This document shows positions 28,040 to 37,752 of a stretch of DNA of 64,000 nt, piece after piece. Source of the DNA: JACKAQ01 sp020634975 [NCBI: Calditrichia bacterium]. Lineage in GTDB: Bacteria; Calditrichota; Calditrichia; RBG-13-44-9. The notes under the pieces are model-generated. The model searched no databases. It was not told the DNA's origin and saw only the letters and a list, made by a program, of their open reading frames with translations. The stretch covers positions 806,001-870,000 of the forward strand of contig JACKAQ010000001.1 in NCBI GenBank assembly GCA_020634975.1, written 5' to 3'. Both the position numbers and the translations under genes were made by a program. Within the stretch, counting starts at the first letter, position 1; every line of letters begins with the position of its first letter.

Positions 28040-28942
28040 TTAGAATTCTTCCGGAGCATCTTCAAACATAAATTCGTTGCCAGCTTCGCCAAAAAAATCG
28101 ATTTCATTCACGCTTTCCGATTCGGGAATTTGGATTGTAATTTCACAGCCTTCACCCGGCTTGCTGTTTACCGCAACATCGCCCTGCATTAAATCCAGCA
28201 CGGATCTCACGATACTCAAACCGATCCCGTTTCCTTTGTGCAGTTTTTGCGACCCCATATCCAACTGACGAAAGCGCTCGAAAATGCGTTTGTGATCTTC
28301 CGGCGGAATCCCGATGCCATTATCCTTTACTGAAACCGACAATTTACCATCCTCACAGCGATAATTGAGGAGAACAGCTCCGTTCGGTTCGGTAAATTCG
28401 ATGGCGTTATCCACCAGATTTGAAATAATCAGATGCAGCTTTTCAGCATCGGAATTGAAAAGCGAATCGTCCGGCGTATCGCCCGATTTTTGGATGTCCA
28501 GGGTTATCTGCTTTTCCGTAAGTGGTAGTGCAAATTGGACTTTAAGATGGTCGAGCAAGCTTTTGATATGCACATGCGATATCTCCAGCCCAACCAATCC
28601 GGATTCCAGATCCGCTGCTGCAAAAATATTGCGCAACTGAAAATCGAGTTTAAACGCCTCTCCAAAAATAGATTGCGCAGCCGCTTTTACATGCTCGGGC
28701 GACAAATTTTTTGAATTTGCAACCAGGTTTGCCATACCCATAATTGATGCCAGCGGGTTGTTAATTTCGTTGCGAATATTCGAGAGAAAATTCGACTTTA
28801 AATTTTCAGAATCAACCAGCTTTTGGTTGACAACCTCCAGATTGCGATTAAGCGCCTGCATCGCTTGCAAAGTTTGTTGGCGTTCATCCAATCGATATTC
28901 GATTTCCCGCAATAATTCGCTGTCGGTCAATATGTTTTGCAT
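28040..28942 (-). CDS. Histidine-kinase-like protein lacking the phospho-accepting histidine
   Basis: This 300-residue soluble protein has a helical start (1-48), a dimerisation helix pair and a complete ATP-binding domain: N-box NLVDNA (175-180), DNGIGIP near 207-213, FERF near 221-224 and GNGIGLSI near 237-244. In the H-box the usual S-H-E is R-N-E (FLSNIRNEINNPL; Asn58 replaces His), while all neighbours are conserved. It therefore should not autophosphorylate in the normal way. It may be a scaffold, an ATP-sensing regulator, or a phosphatase-like partner of CheY/CheB. It is coupled to cheD. The C-terminal end is acidic (EDAPEEF). GGGGA supports the ATG. Confidence 0.85.
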   Translation of the reverse strand: MQNILTDSELLREIEYRLDERQQTLQAMQALNRNLEVVNQKLVDSENLKSNFLSNIRNEINNPLASIMGMANLVANSKNLSPEHVKAAAQSIFGEAFKLDFQLRNIFAAADLESGLVGLEISHVHIKSLLDHLKVQFALPLTEKQITLDIQKSGDTPDDSLFNSDAEKLHLIISNLVDNAIEFTEPNGAVLLNYRCEDGKLSVSVKDNGIGIPPEDHKRIFERFRQLDMGSQKLHKGNGIGLSIVRSVLDLMQGDVAVNSKPGEGCEITIQIPESESVNEIDFFGEAGNEFMFEDAPEEF

Positions 28943-29144
28943 TGTAAATCATCCCCGAAATTATTGAATTAACTTCACCACACGTTTGTATAAATTTTCT
29001 GAATATTCCACAGGAGGGAAAACAAATAGCAACTGCCGATTTCGCAAATACACATTCCTTGCATTACATTCCCGTCCCCTTTTTTGCCGGAGAATCCGGT
29101 AATTCATTTACATCTGAACACTATTTTTCAACGAACCAATTAAT

Positions 29145-29999
29145 TTACAACAACTTATAAATAGACGCCGATACGCGTTCCACCGGTGCATTTATTCCTG
29201 AAAGCGATTCCGAATGCCCGAGGAATAAATATCCGCCGGGGTTTAGTTGCTTGCAAAATTTGCTGACCAGTTTTTGGCGTGTCGGTAAATCGAAATAAAT
29301 CATCACGTTACGGCAAAATATCACATCAAATTTTTCGCGAAACCGGAAATCTTCCATAAAATTCAGCCAGCGTAAGGCAACCCGACTCCGCAATTCCGGC
29401 TTCACCCGGACGATCTTTTTGTTAGGATTTTTGCTTTTCAGAAAATATTTTTTGCGGCGGTTTTGATCAACTTTGCGAATCTGTTCGATATCATAAACTC
29501 CTTTTGCTGCAGTTTCCAGCACACGGGTGGAAATATCCGTTCCCAAAATTGTGAAATCGAAACCGTTGAATTTTTCCGCAAATTCACTCAATACAATTGA
29601 AAGCGTATATGGCTCCTGTCCGGTTGAGCAGCCGGCACTCCACACGGATAATCGGCTTTGGTGCCCAACCCGATTTTTCTCGGCCATTTCCGGCAACACC
29701 TGAGCTGTTAAAAAATCGAAGTGAAAATCTTCCCGGAAAAATTCGGTTTTGTTGGTCGTCACAATGTCAATCATGGGAACAAGTTCTTCTTTCATTCCCG
29801 TTTCGCTGAACAAATACTCTACGTATTCCTCAAAGCTATCAAAACCGAGTTTTCGCAGGCGGGAGTTGATGCGCGATTCCAACATTGTTTTTTTAGCATC
29901 GGGCATTTTGATACCGCACTGCTCTGTAATAAACCGGCTCAACTTATCAAATGTTTTTTTCGACATGACACGCCGTTCAAACGTGCTTGCTTTTATCAT
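29145..29999 (-). CDS. cheR: Chemotaxis protein methyltransferase CheR
   Basis: This 284-residue protein has the N-terminal helical CheR domain (FITEQCGIKM, RINSRLRKLG, TTNKTEFFRE) and the SAM-binding catalytic domain (VWSAGCSTGQEPYTL, ILGTDIS, FCRNVMIYFD, LFLGHSESL). It methylates receptor glutamates. The ATG has GAGGAA 8 nt upstream. Both receptors nearby end in an aromatic pentapeptide of the type that docks CheR. Confidence 0.96.
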   Translation of the reverse strand: MIKASTFERRVMSKKTFDKLSRFITEQCGIKMPDAKKTMLESRINSRLRKLGFDSFEEYVEYLFSETGMKEELVPMIDIVTTNKTEFFREDFHFDFLTAQVLPEMAEKNRVGHQSRLSVWSAGCSTGQEPYTLSIVLSEFAEKFNGFDFTILGTDISTRVLETAAKGVYDIEQIRKVDQNRRKKYFLKSKNPNKKIVRVKPELRSRVALRWLNFMEDFRFREKFDVIFCRNVMIYFDLPTRQKLVSKFCKQLNPGGYLFLGHSESLSGINAPVERVSASIYKLL

Positions 30000-30035
30000 A
30001 ATGGCACTTCCTCGTGCAATTTTGCCGGATTAAAA

Positions 30036-30545
30036 TTAATTTTCTTCAACGGTTTCTTCAGAATTTTTCACCAGCATCAACTCTTCTGCGGAGAGCATTT
30101 TGTCGATGTCCAGAATCATGATAAAATGATCTTCGGATTTTCCGATACCGGTTAAATATTCCGCTTTAAAACGGGTGCCCATTGTTGGCGGTGGCTCAAT
30201 TTGGCTGCTGCTCAGCTCAAACACTTCCTGAACGGCATCCACCAAAATGCCTAAAATCATTTCTTCGCCATCCATTTGGATATCGAGCACAACGATACAA
30301 GTATCGATGGTTTGGGCAATTTCCGCCATCCCAAATTTGCGGCGCATGTCGACCACAGAAACGACATTTCCGCGAAGATTGATCACGCCCCGCATATATT
30401 TCGGCGAGCCGGGAATCGGGGTTATGCTGGTCAGCTCCACTACTTCGCGGACTTTGAGCACATCGATTGCGAACAAATCTTTTTGCAGCCGGAAAGTGAG
30501 ATATGTCCGGATATCTGCGGCTGTTGATGTTGTTGGATTAGCCAT
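30036..30545 (-). CDS. cheW: Chemotaxis coupling protein CheW
   Basis: This 169-residue CheW has the family motifs TFRLQKDLFAIDV, the VREVVELTSITPIPGSP turn, the MRGVINLRGNVVSVVD strand pair and the LVDAVQEV helix. It links receptors to CheA. The start is the ATG at 30545 with AAAGG upstream; a longer frame to 30587 would overlap the receptor gene. The C-terminus adds an acidic tail of about 15 residues. Confidence 0.95.
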   Translation of the reverse strand: MANPTTSTAADIRTYLTFRLQKDLFAIDVLKVREVVELTSITPIPGSPKYMRGVINLRGNVVSVVDMRRKFGMAEIAQTIDTCIVVLDIQMDGEEMILGILVDAVQEVFELSSSQIEPPPTMGTRFKAEYLTGIGKSEDHFIMILDIDKMLSAEELMLVKNSEETVEEN

Positions 30546-30561
30546 ATTTTTACCTTTTAAT

Positions 30562-32287
30562 TTAGAATTCTTCAAATTCGTTGTCATCGCTGTTCGTGCC
30601 GGTCAAATCGAAATCAAATCCACCGGTTGCATTGGCGGCGGCAGGTTTTTTTGCCGGCAACGCTTTTGTTGGTGCTCCAATGTTTTTCAGAGCATTTTTT
30701 TCGGATTTTTTTACGGGTTTTGATACCGCTTTTTGCGTTCCACTCAGCTTTACCGGCGCTGTTTTTGATACCACTGATTGTGCGCTTTTGCCAATATTAA
30801 AAAATGAAATGGCATCCTGCAGTTGAACGGATTGGGTGGACAATTCTTCCGCCATCGAAGATAATTCTTCCGATGTTGAGGCGTTTTGCTGAATCACCTG
30901 ATCCAGTTGCTGGATAGCTTTGGTCACCTCGTCCACACCCGTGCTTTGCTCGTTGCTAGCAACGCTGATTTCCTGCACCAACTCCGCTGTCCGCTGAATA
31001 TCCGGCAGGATTTTCGCCAACAATTCTCCGGCATGCTCCGCTACTTTTACGCTGGAACCCGACAGCTCGCCGATTTCGCGGCGGCGGTTTGGCTGCGTTC
31101 CGCCAGTTTGCGCACTTCTGCGGCAACCACCGCAAAGCCTTTGCCGTGCTCACCGGCACGGGCAGCTTCGATAGCTGCGTTGAGCGCCAACAGGTTGGTT
31201 TGACGGGCAATTTCTTCGATAATCGAAATTTTTCCCGCGATATCGCGCATCGCACCGACTGTTTTTACGACCGCTTCCCCGCTTATTTTGGCATCCTGTG
31301 CGGTTTGCACGGCGATCTTTTCCGTCTGCAGCGCGTTATCGGCATTTTGCTGGATGTTCGCCGCAATTTCTTCCATTGATGAAGATACTTCTTCAGCGGT
31401 GGCAGCCTGTTCCGTCGCACCTTGCGAAATCGCTTCTGCGGTTGCGCTTACCTGCCAACTATTGGTGGTTACGCCAGAGGCAACGGTTTGCACATCATGT
31501 ATTGTCAACACAAATTTGTCGCGCATGACATTCATCGAATTTGCCAGTCTTCCCAACTCATCTTCCGATTGAATATCAACATTTTGGGTGAGATCCCCAT
31601 TTGCCAGTTCTTCGGTAGCAACCATCAGTTTACTGATTGCGCCGGTTATCCACTTGCCAAACACAATTGAAATGCCTAATGCAAGAATAACAGAAAACGA
31701 AATGGCTAGCCGGATCATTGTTATCCCGCCGTGATAAGCGCTTTCCATTTTAGAATAATTGGACATCTGCAATTCCTGGAAGCTCTGTTCGCAATTTTTG
31801 CCGCAATCATAATCTTTTCATACAGCTCATCAAATTGAGCTTCCATCGTGCTTCCCGCAGCAGAATTGATTTCCCTGCGTTGCTTGGCATTCTCTAATAG
31901 TTGTTGGAGACCGTTGCGGATGGCATAAATCTGTTTCTGAAACTCTGCATCTTCGATTTTGTAGAACGATCCGAAACGGTTTTCACCGCCATTGAGCATC
32001 GCATCGCAAATTGAAATGCCATGTTGCCAATGCTGATAAATTTCTTCAATTGGCACTTCATCATCACCGGACATCAATTCTTCAAACCACAGATGACCTT
32101 CCGTTGTAAAATTTTGAATTTGGAGCACAGCTCTCAGATACACCGTATCTTTCAAGATTGAATTTTGTGCACCATTGAAGAGCGTGTTCAATTCCCCAAT
32201 CGTGTATAACGCGCCACCAATAATCAAAATTAACAATACGCCAAAAGATGAAAAAATTTTAACCCTGATACCCAGTTTACTAATCAT
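30562..32287 (-). pseudogene. Transmembrane methyl-accepting chemotaxis protein, two frameshifts
   Basis: Read through both shifts, this is one receptor of about 570 residues: N-terminal membrane helix (10-30), a helical four-helix-bundle-type sensor, second membrane helix, HAMP, and a signalling domain with the hairpin tip [32 protein letters not shown] (given here only to name it; key tip residues are [17 protein letters not shown]). The frame breaks near 31790 (GCGAACAG where GCGGAACAG keeps frame) and near 31077 (TTCGCGG against TTCTGCGG in the paralogue). Each is a one-base deletion. It ends in EFEEF, a candidate CheR/CheB docking pentapeptide. AGGG supports the ATG at 32287. It is either a decaying gene or assembly error. 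Confidence 0.8.
30808..31443 (-). repeat. Direct repeat copy 1 (receptor signalling domain)
   Basis: About 635 bp are nearly identical to 32667-33303, including a stretch of about 300 bp (31085-31395) in which I see no difference. One base is missing in this copy near 31077. Confidence 0.85.
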
Positions 32288-32405
32288 TAAAATACCCTGT
32301 AGTAAATATTAATTTTATCCAATTATCGATCTCGAAAAATGAATCCGCTTCTCCGCATCAGGACTGTTTTTTCAAAGTAAACCACGTTTCTGCAAACATC
32401 AGGTT

Positions 32406-34833
32406 TTAGAATTCTTCAAATTCGTCATCCATTTTGTCCTTGCCACCGGTCATATCAAATTCAAATCCGCCGATTTCTTTTGCCGGGGCAGGTTTGGCTG
32501 CTGGTTTGGCTGCCGCTTTTTTGGGCGGCAATGCTTTTTTGGTAGATGAAATGCTATTTGTTGCCATGCTAACCGGTTTTGCCGGACGCTTTTCGATGCT
32601 GTGGATCGCTTGCTGGGTTACTTTTGGTGCGGAACCCCTGGCTGCGTTGTCCACTTTAAAGAACGAAATGGCATCCTGCAGTTGAACCGATTGTGTGGAC
32701 AATTCTTCCGCCATCGAAGATAATTCTTCCGATGTTGAGGCGTTTTGCTGAATCACCTGATCCAGTTGCTGGATAGCTTTGGTCACCTCGTCCACACCGG
32801 TGCTTTGCTCGTTGCTGGCGACGCTGATTTCCTGCACCAACTCCGCTGTTCGCTGAATATCCGGCAGGATTTTCGCCAACAATTCTCCGGCATGTTCCGC
32901 TACTTTTACGCTGGAACCCGACAGCTCTCCGATTTCTGCGGCTGCGGTTTGGCTGCGTTCCGCCAGTTTGCGCACTTCTGCGGCAACCACCGCAAAGCCT
33001 TTGCCGTGCTCACCGGCACGGGCAGCTTCGATAGCTGCGTTGAGCGCCAACAGGTTGGTTTGACGGGCAATTTCTTCGATAATCGAAATTTTTCCCGCGA
33101 TATCGCGCATCGCACCGACTGTTTTTACGACCGCTTCCCCGCTTATTTTGGCATCCTGTGCGGTTTGCACGGCGATCTTTTCCGTCTGCAGCGCGTTATC
33201 GGCATTTTGCTGGATGTTCGCCGCAATTTCTTCCATTGATGAAGATACTTCTTCCGCGGTGGCAGCTTGTTCGGTTGCACCCTGCGAAATCGCTTCCGCG
33301 GTCGCGCTTACCTGCTCGCTGTTGGAGGTTACGCCGGAGGCAACATTTTGCACGTTCCCGACAATCTGCCGAAGATTCACAACCATATCGTCGATAGAAT
33401 TTGCCAAATCGCCGATCTCATCACTTTGTTTGTTATTTATCAACTCGGTCAGGTCGCCTTCTGCAACAATTTGGGTTGTTTTTACTGCCGCTTTAATTGG
33501 CGTAATAAATGTTCGCGTGAAAAAGAATGCAAACAATGCAACAGCGGCAATAATAATGACAGAAATCATAAACACTTGCCACATTAAGGTTTGAACTTCG
33601 GCAAACGCTTCCTCACCATCTTTTCGGAAATAATCGCCCAGTTGACATCTTCGATATGCAGGGGTGAGTATGCACTCAAAACATCCACCCCGCGATAATC
33701 CTTTATCAGTTCAACATTGCTATTGCCTTTGAGAGCGTTCTTTACGCCTTCAGTTCTGATTTCTTGCAACAAAATGGATGTTCCCATCCGTCCGATCTTG
33801 TCCACAACTTTGCTATCATACCCGGACTGTTGCAAAACTTTCAGGTATTCATCGGGTTTTTCCACTAAAAACGTGAAATGCTGCGCATTTTTGATCTGCG
33901 CCAACAAGATAGGTTTCGCCGGATTCACCCAGTCCATCACCTTTCCAGCTTTTGTTTCCGGTCATCACGCTATTTATTTCTTCGATGGGCATTTGGAACA
34001 GCAGCACGCCGATTTTTTTATCACCATCATAAATCGGGAGGCAATGAAGGATGCCGGTGCAGCGTATGACGGATCGTATGGCTCAAAATCGACCAGTTTT
34101 ACAAAATCCGGGCTGTTGGCAGCACGCGCGTCTTTAAATGCTTTTCCAAAATTGGTGTTCGCATATGGACCTGTTAACAGGCTTGTGGAATAGTCAACTT
34201 CTTTAAACACGGTGTAAACGATGTGTCCAGTTTCCGGATCGACCAGAAAAATATCGTAATAACCAAAATTTTGCAGATAACTGCGGATAATCGGGTGATA
34301 TTTTGCGTGCAATTCGCTGTAATAGCTGCCGTCTTCTGCATAATCCAGGTTATGTTTTTCTCCGGTGGCGTTCGGGTTATTGCCAGATAATGGTATTGTA
34401 AATAGGTGCTTTGCGCCTCTCCCGGCCAATATTGGTCAAGATTCCGCTTATCATCCACATTCGGCTGCAGCCGTGTCAAATATTCGGAACGATAGTAGCT
34501 TTTTACTTTTTCCTCATATTTTGCAAGCTCTTCCGGGGAGACATTATCGAGCATGGAAGCATCATGATATGCGGCTTTGAATTCGCGCATGGCATCGATG
34601 ATCATTTGGTCTTGTGAAAATGTGAGTACCTGCTTTCGGATAAATCCAAAATAATTTTCAACCTGCCGGGCTTTTATCTCCCGAACCGAAACCAGTTGAT
34701 TGGATACATCTTGTTCTATCATGTTTTCAGCACTATAAAACGATAATGTTCCAACGATCCCCATTCCCAAAACACTCGATATCAGCAAAGCGGCTAATAA
34801 TTTCGTCCGCATTGTCAGTTTTAGATTACCCAT
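32406..34833 (-). pseudogene. Transmembrane methyl-accepting chemotaxis protein, about five frameshifts
   Basis: Repaired, this is a receptor of about 800 residues: membrane helix near residue 15, a large periplasmic Cache-type sensor (HYLANNPNATGEKHN, FGYYDIFLVDPETG, GESGETYLVGAD segments as in double-Cache receptors), second membrane helix, HAMP, and a signalling domain almost identical to that of the neighbour. One-base deletions break the frame near 34380, 34037, 33888, 33867 and 33620, four or five of them in short homopolymers. The last 392 codons (32406-33584) are intact and end in DEFEEF. AAAGG supports the ATG at 34833. It could be genuine decay or a sequencing artefact. Confidence 0.8.
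32667..33303 (-). repeat. Direct repeat copy 2 (receptor signalling domain)
   Basis: Nearly identical to 30808-31443; the flanking sensor and tail regions differ, which fits recent gene conversion or domain duplication. Confidence 0.85.
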
Positions 34834-34898
34834 TTCCGAACCTTTCCGTATGATATTAGCGAATAAAGATGCTTAATTTTTGAAGATCAATGCCGAAG

Positions 34899-37028
34899 TT
34901 ACGCCAGCTCGCCTTTTTGAAGCGCTTGCTTGTAAATTCCAAAAATGTCCAGAATTAATGCAATTGACCCATTGCCCATAATAGTGGCGCCGGATAATCC
35001 TTCCAGATCCTGAGATATTTTTCCAAGAGATTTGATGACGGTTTGATGTTGCCCGATGACATTATCCACGACAAACCCAATATGCTGGTTGTTAATTTCG
35101 GCAATCACAACCTGCTGTATTTCCGGTTCTTCCGTTGTTACGCCAAACATGTTGCGGAGGTTAATGTATGGCACCAGTTTGCCACGCAAATTAACCAAAT
35201 TTTGATACTGATACGTACCCACCTGGGCACGGGAAAATTCCAGGCATTCGTGAACGCTGGATAGCGGCAGCACATAATAGCCATCGCCAATCGAAACGAG
35301 CAGCCCGTCGATAATCGCCAGCGTTAGCGGCAATTTGAGCGTAAAGGTTGTGCCAACACCCGGTTCGCTGAATAGTGTGATAGTACCGCGCAATTCTTCG
35401 ATGGTTCGCCGGACAACATCCAACCCAACGCCGCGCCCGGAAACCTTGGTAATTTGTTTGGCAGTCGAAAATCCGGAATGGAAAACGTATTGAAACAATT
35501 CGGTATCAGAAACACGTGTGTCCGGGTCGATCAACCCTCTGTCGATCGCTTTAGCCCGAATCGCTTCGATATCCAAACCTTTGCCGTCATCTTTTATTTG
35601 AATCATCACATGCGCACCAGAATATTGCGCCGTTAAAGAGATAGTTCCATTGGCTGGTTTTCCTTTGGCAATGCGATCTTCAGTAGATTCGATACCGTGA
35701 TCTGCGCAATTGCGAATCAGGTGAACCATCGGATCATTTAACCGTTCGATAACGGTTTTGTCCATTTCTGTTTCTTCGCCGCTGGTAAACAATTCGATAT
35801 CTTTATTTAATTCCCGTCCAAGATCCCGCGCTAATCGCGAAAACCTTGAAAACAAAGTGCCAACGGGTATCATTCGCATATTTAATGCGCTATTGCGCAA
35901 TTGGCTGGTTAAGCGGTCCAGGCTTTCGGAAATGCCGGTCAATTCCTGATCATCCTGCGAAAGCGTGTGTTGGGTAAGGCGGGCATTCAGTGTAACCAAC
36001 TCACCAACCAGATTCACCAGTTCATCCAACCGTCCGGACGGTACACGGATAGTGGCTTCTTTTGCATCTTTCCGCACCGCCGATTTTTCCGGTGTTGCAT
36101 TAATGTTTTGTGCCGGAGCCGGTTTGTTCTCAACCGTTTTCGGCGCTGAATTTTCAGTTTTTTGTATTATTTTTTGGGGTTCAGTTGGCTGCGGCGGCTC
36201 TGGCTGCTGTTTTTTGTGACGATCAAAAACCGATTGCAATTCGGCATCGCCCAAAAAAGTGTCATCAGTTGTTAAGTCCTTCAAATCCTTTTGGATTTCC
36301 TCAAGATCGTAACCGGCGTCATCTGCCAATTCCCGGACATTCAGCTCGCAATCGTCCACAACAAAGATGAAAACATCTTCCAAATCGTTGTGGGTTTTGG
36401 CGGTGCAAATAATAATCTGCCATTCCAGATAGCAGTTTTCCGGTGCAATGCTTTCCAGATCTGGCACCCGGGATGCATTCATAATAATGGTGCATTCCCC
36501 CAATTCCTGCAGTTCTTCCAACAGAAAAAATGGATTGCTGCCGTTAATCAACAGCGTTTCGGCGGGTTTAAAATGGATTGCAAATAATTTCTTAACTGCC
36601 TTTTCCTGCGACTCTTTAACATCTGTTCTTTCTTCACTTACATCACTTTTTTCTGTTTTTTCGCCAACCATGTTTTTGACAAGCCGGATAATTTCCTGCA
36701 CCTCCTGCTGGTCATAATCGCCAGATTCGGAAATCATATTCTGGATTTGATCCTTCGCGCGGAGTGTCAATGAGGTTAACTGGTCCGTCATCTGCAGTTT
36801 ACCATCGCGAACCTTGTCAAATGCGGTTTCCAACTCGTGCGCAAAGGCTTCCACGGCGTTTAACTCCACCATTCCGGCAGAGCCTTTTAACGTGTGCATC
36901 ACCCGGAAAACGCTTTCCAACAGCTCACGATTGTTCAAATCGTTTTCCAAATCCAGCAGGCTGGTTTCCAAATTTTCCAGCAATTCGGCAGCTTCCTCAA
37001 AAAATGCGGCTTTGAATTGGTCGATCAT
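34899..37028 (-). CDS. cheA: Chemotaxis histidine kinase CheA
   Basis: This 709-residue kinase has a P1 phosphotransfer domain with His45 (VMHTLKGSAGM), a P2-like response-regulator-binding region (about 148-230, with FKPAETLLINGSNPF), a Pro/Gln-rich linker, and the P3 dimerisation helices (VPSGRLDELVNLVGELV). The P4 ATPase follows (LIRNCADHGIE, DDGKGLD, SGRGVGLDVV), then the P5 CheW-like domain to the end. It passes phosphate to CheY and CheB. Its ATG overlaps the cheY stop by 1 nt (TAATG), so the two are coupled. Confidence 0.97.
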   Translation of the reverse strand: MIDQFKAAFFEEAAELLENLETSLLDLENDLNNRELLESVFRVMHTLKGSAGMVELNAVEAFAHELETAFDKVRDGKLQMTDQLTSLTLRAKDQIQNMISESGDYDQQEVQEIIRLVKNMVGEKTEKSDVSEERTDVKESQEKAVKKLFAIHFKPAETLLINGSNPFFLLEELQELGECTIIMNASRVPDLESIAPENCYLEWQIIICTAKTHNDLEDVFIFVVDDCELNVRELADDAGYDLEEIQKDLKDLTTDDTFLGDAELQSVFDRHKKQQPEPPQPTEPQKIIQKTENSAPKTVENKPAPAQNINATPEKSAVRKDAKEATIRVPSGRLDELVNLVGELVTLNARLTQHTLSQDDQELTGISESLDRLTSQLRNSALNMRMIPVGTLFSRFSRLARDLGRELNKDIELFTSGEETEMDKTVIERLNDPMVHLIRNCADHGIESTEDRIAKGKPANGTISLTAQYSGAHVMIQIKDDGKGLDIEAIRAKAIDRGLIDPDTRVSDTELFQYVFHSGFSTAKQITKVSGRGVGLDVVRRTIEELRGTITLFSEPGVGTTFTLKLPLTLAIIDGLLVSIGDGYYVLPLSSVHECLEFSRAQVGTYQYQNLVNLRGKLVPYINLRNMFGVTTEEPEIQQVVIAEINNQHIGFVVDNVIGQHQTVIKSLGKISQDLEGLSGATIMGNGSIALILDIFGIYKQALQKGELA

Positions 37029-37393
37029 TATCTGAGCACCTTTTTAACAACGGCTAATAGTTGATCCGGTGAAAACGGTTTCACAATCCAACCTGTTGCA
37101 CCGGCTTGTTTCGCTTCCATTTTTTTGGTGTCCTGCGATTCTGTTGTAAGTGCCACAATCGGGATAAAACGGTAAGAAGGATTTTGCCGAACCTTCCCTA
37201 TCAGCCCAATACCGTTCAGATTGGGCATGTTGATATCGGTGATGATCATGTTTACCGGACTGCTTTTCAGCTTTTCCAGCGCATCCAACCCGTCGCAGGC
37301 TTCAACAACACTGTAGCCAGCCTGGCTCAGTGTGAAACCGACCATTTGCCGGATACTTTTTGAATCATCGACAGTCATAATAACTTTGCTCAT
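37028..37393 (-). CDS. cheY: Response regulator CheY
   Basis: This 121-residue single receiver domain has the acidic pocket VDD (Asp9-10), phospho-acceptor Asp53 in IITDINMPN, Thr83 in ALTTES and Lys105 in VKPF. It signals to the flagellar switch. AGGG precedes the ATG. It is coupled to cheA by overlap. Confidence 0.95.
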   Translation of the reverse strand: MSKVIMTVDDSKSIRQMVGFTLSQAGYSVVEACDGLDALEKLKSSPVNMIITDINMPNLNGIGLIGKVRQNPSYRFIPIVALTTESQDTKKMEAKQAGATGWIVKPFSPDQLLAVVKKVLR

Positions 37394-37409
37394 TTGCCCT
37401 ATTCCTATT

Positions 37410-37715
37410 TTATTGTTGAATCAATCGATCTAAAGAAAAACCGTTTTCAGCAGCTATTTCCCGTAGCACGGCCGCATTTTCGGTGTTAAACACAACATTT
37501 TTAGACATTTTTTTTGCGCTAAGGCGGGTTGCATACAGCAGTTGAAATCCGCAGACATCGATATTAGTAATCTCTGTCAGATTGATGGTCAGGTTTTGAA
37601 CTGTCGTTAAATGCTGCAGCAACACATCGCGCATTTCATTTGCATACATAATCTGCAAATCGCCATTTAAAACCAGTTCGGTTTGTTCACCTGTTGTTGT
37701 TACCGAAAATTCCAT
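37410..37715 (-). CDS. STAS domain protein of the chemotaxis cluster
   Basis: This 101-residue protein is a complete STAS domain (LVLNGDLQIMYANEMRD, LTINLTEITNIDVCGFQLL). The position of the phospho-accepting Ser of anti-sigma-factor antagonists is Cys55 here, so the usual phospho-switch is doubtful. Small STAS proteins occur in a number of chemotaxis operons between receptor and cheY genes; their role is not settled. It lies 16 nt before cheY, with AGGGG ahead of the ATG. Confidence 0.88.
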   Translation of the reverse strand: MEFSVTTTGEQTELVLNGDLQIMYANEMRDVLLQHLTTVQNLTINLTEITNIDVCGFQLLYATRLSAKKMSKNVVFNTENAAVLREIAAENGFSLDRLIQQ

Positions 37716-37752
37716 TTTTCAGCCCCTGTTACTTCTTTTGATTAAGTATTCT

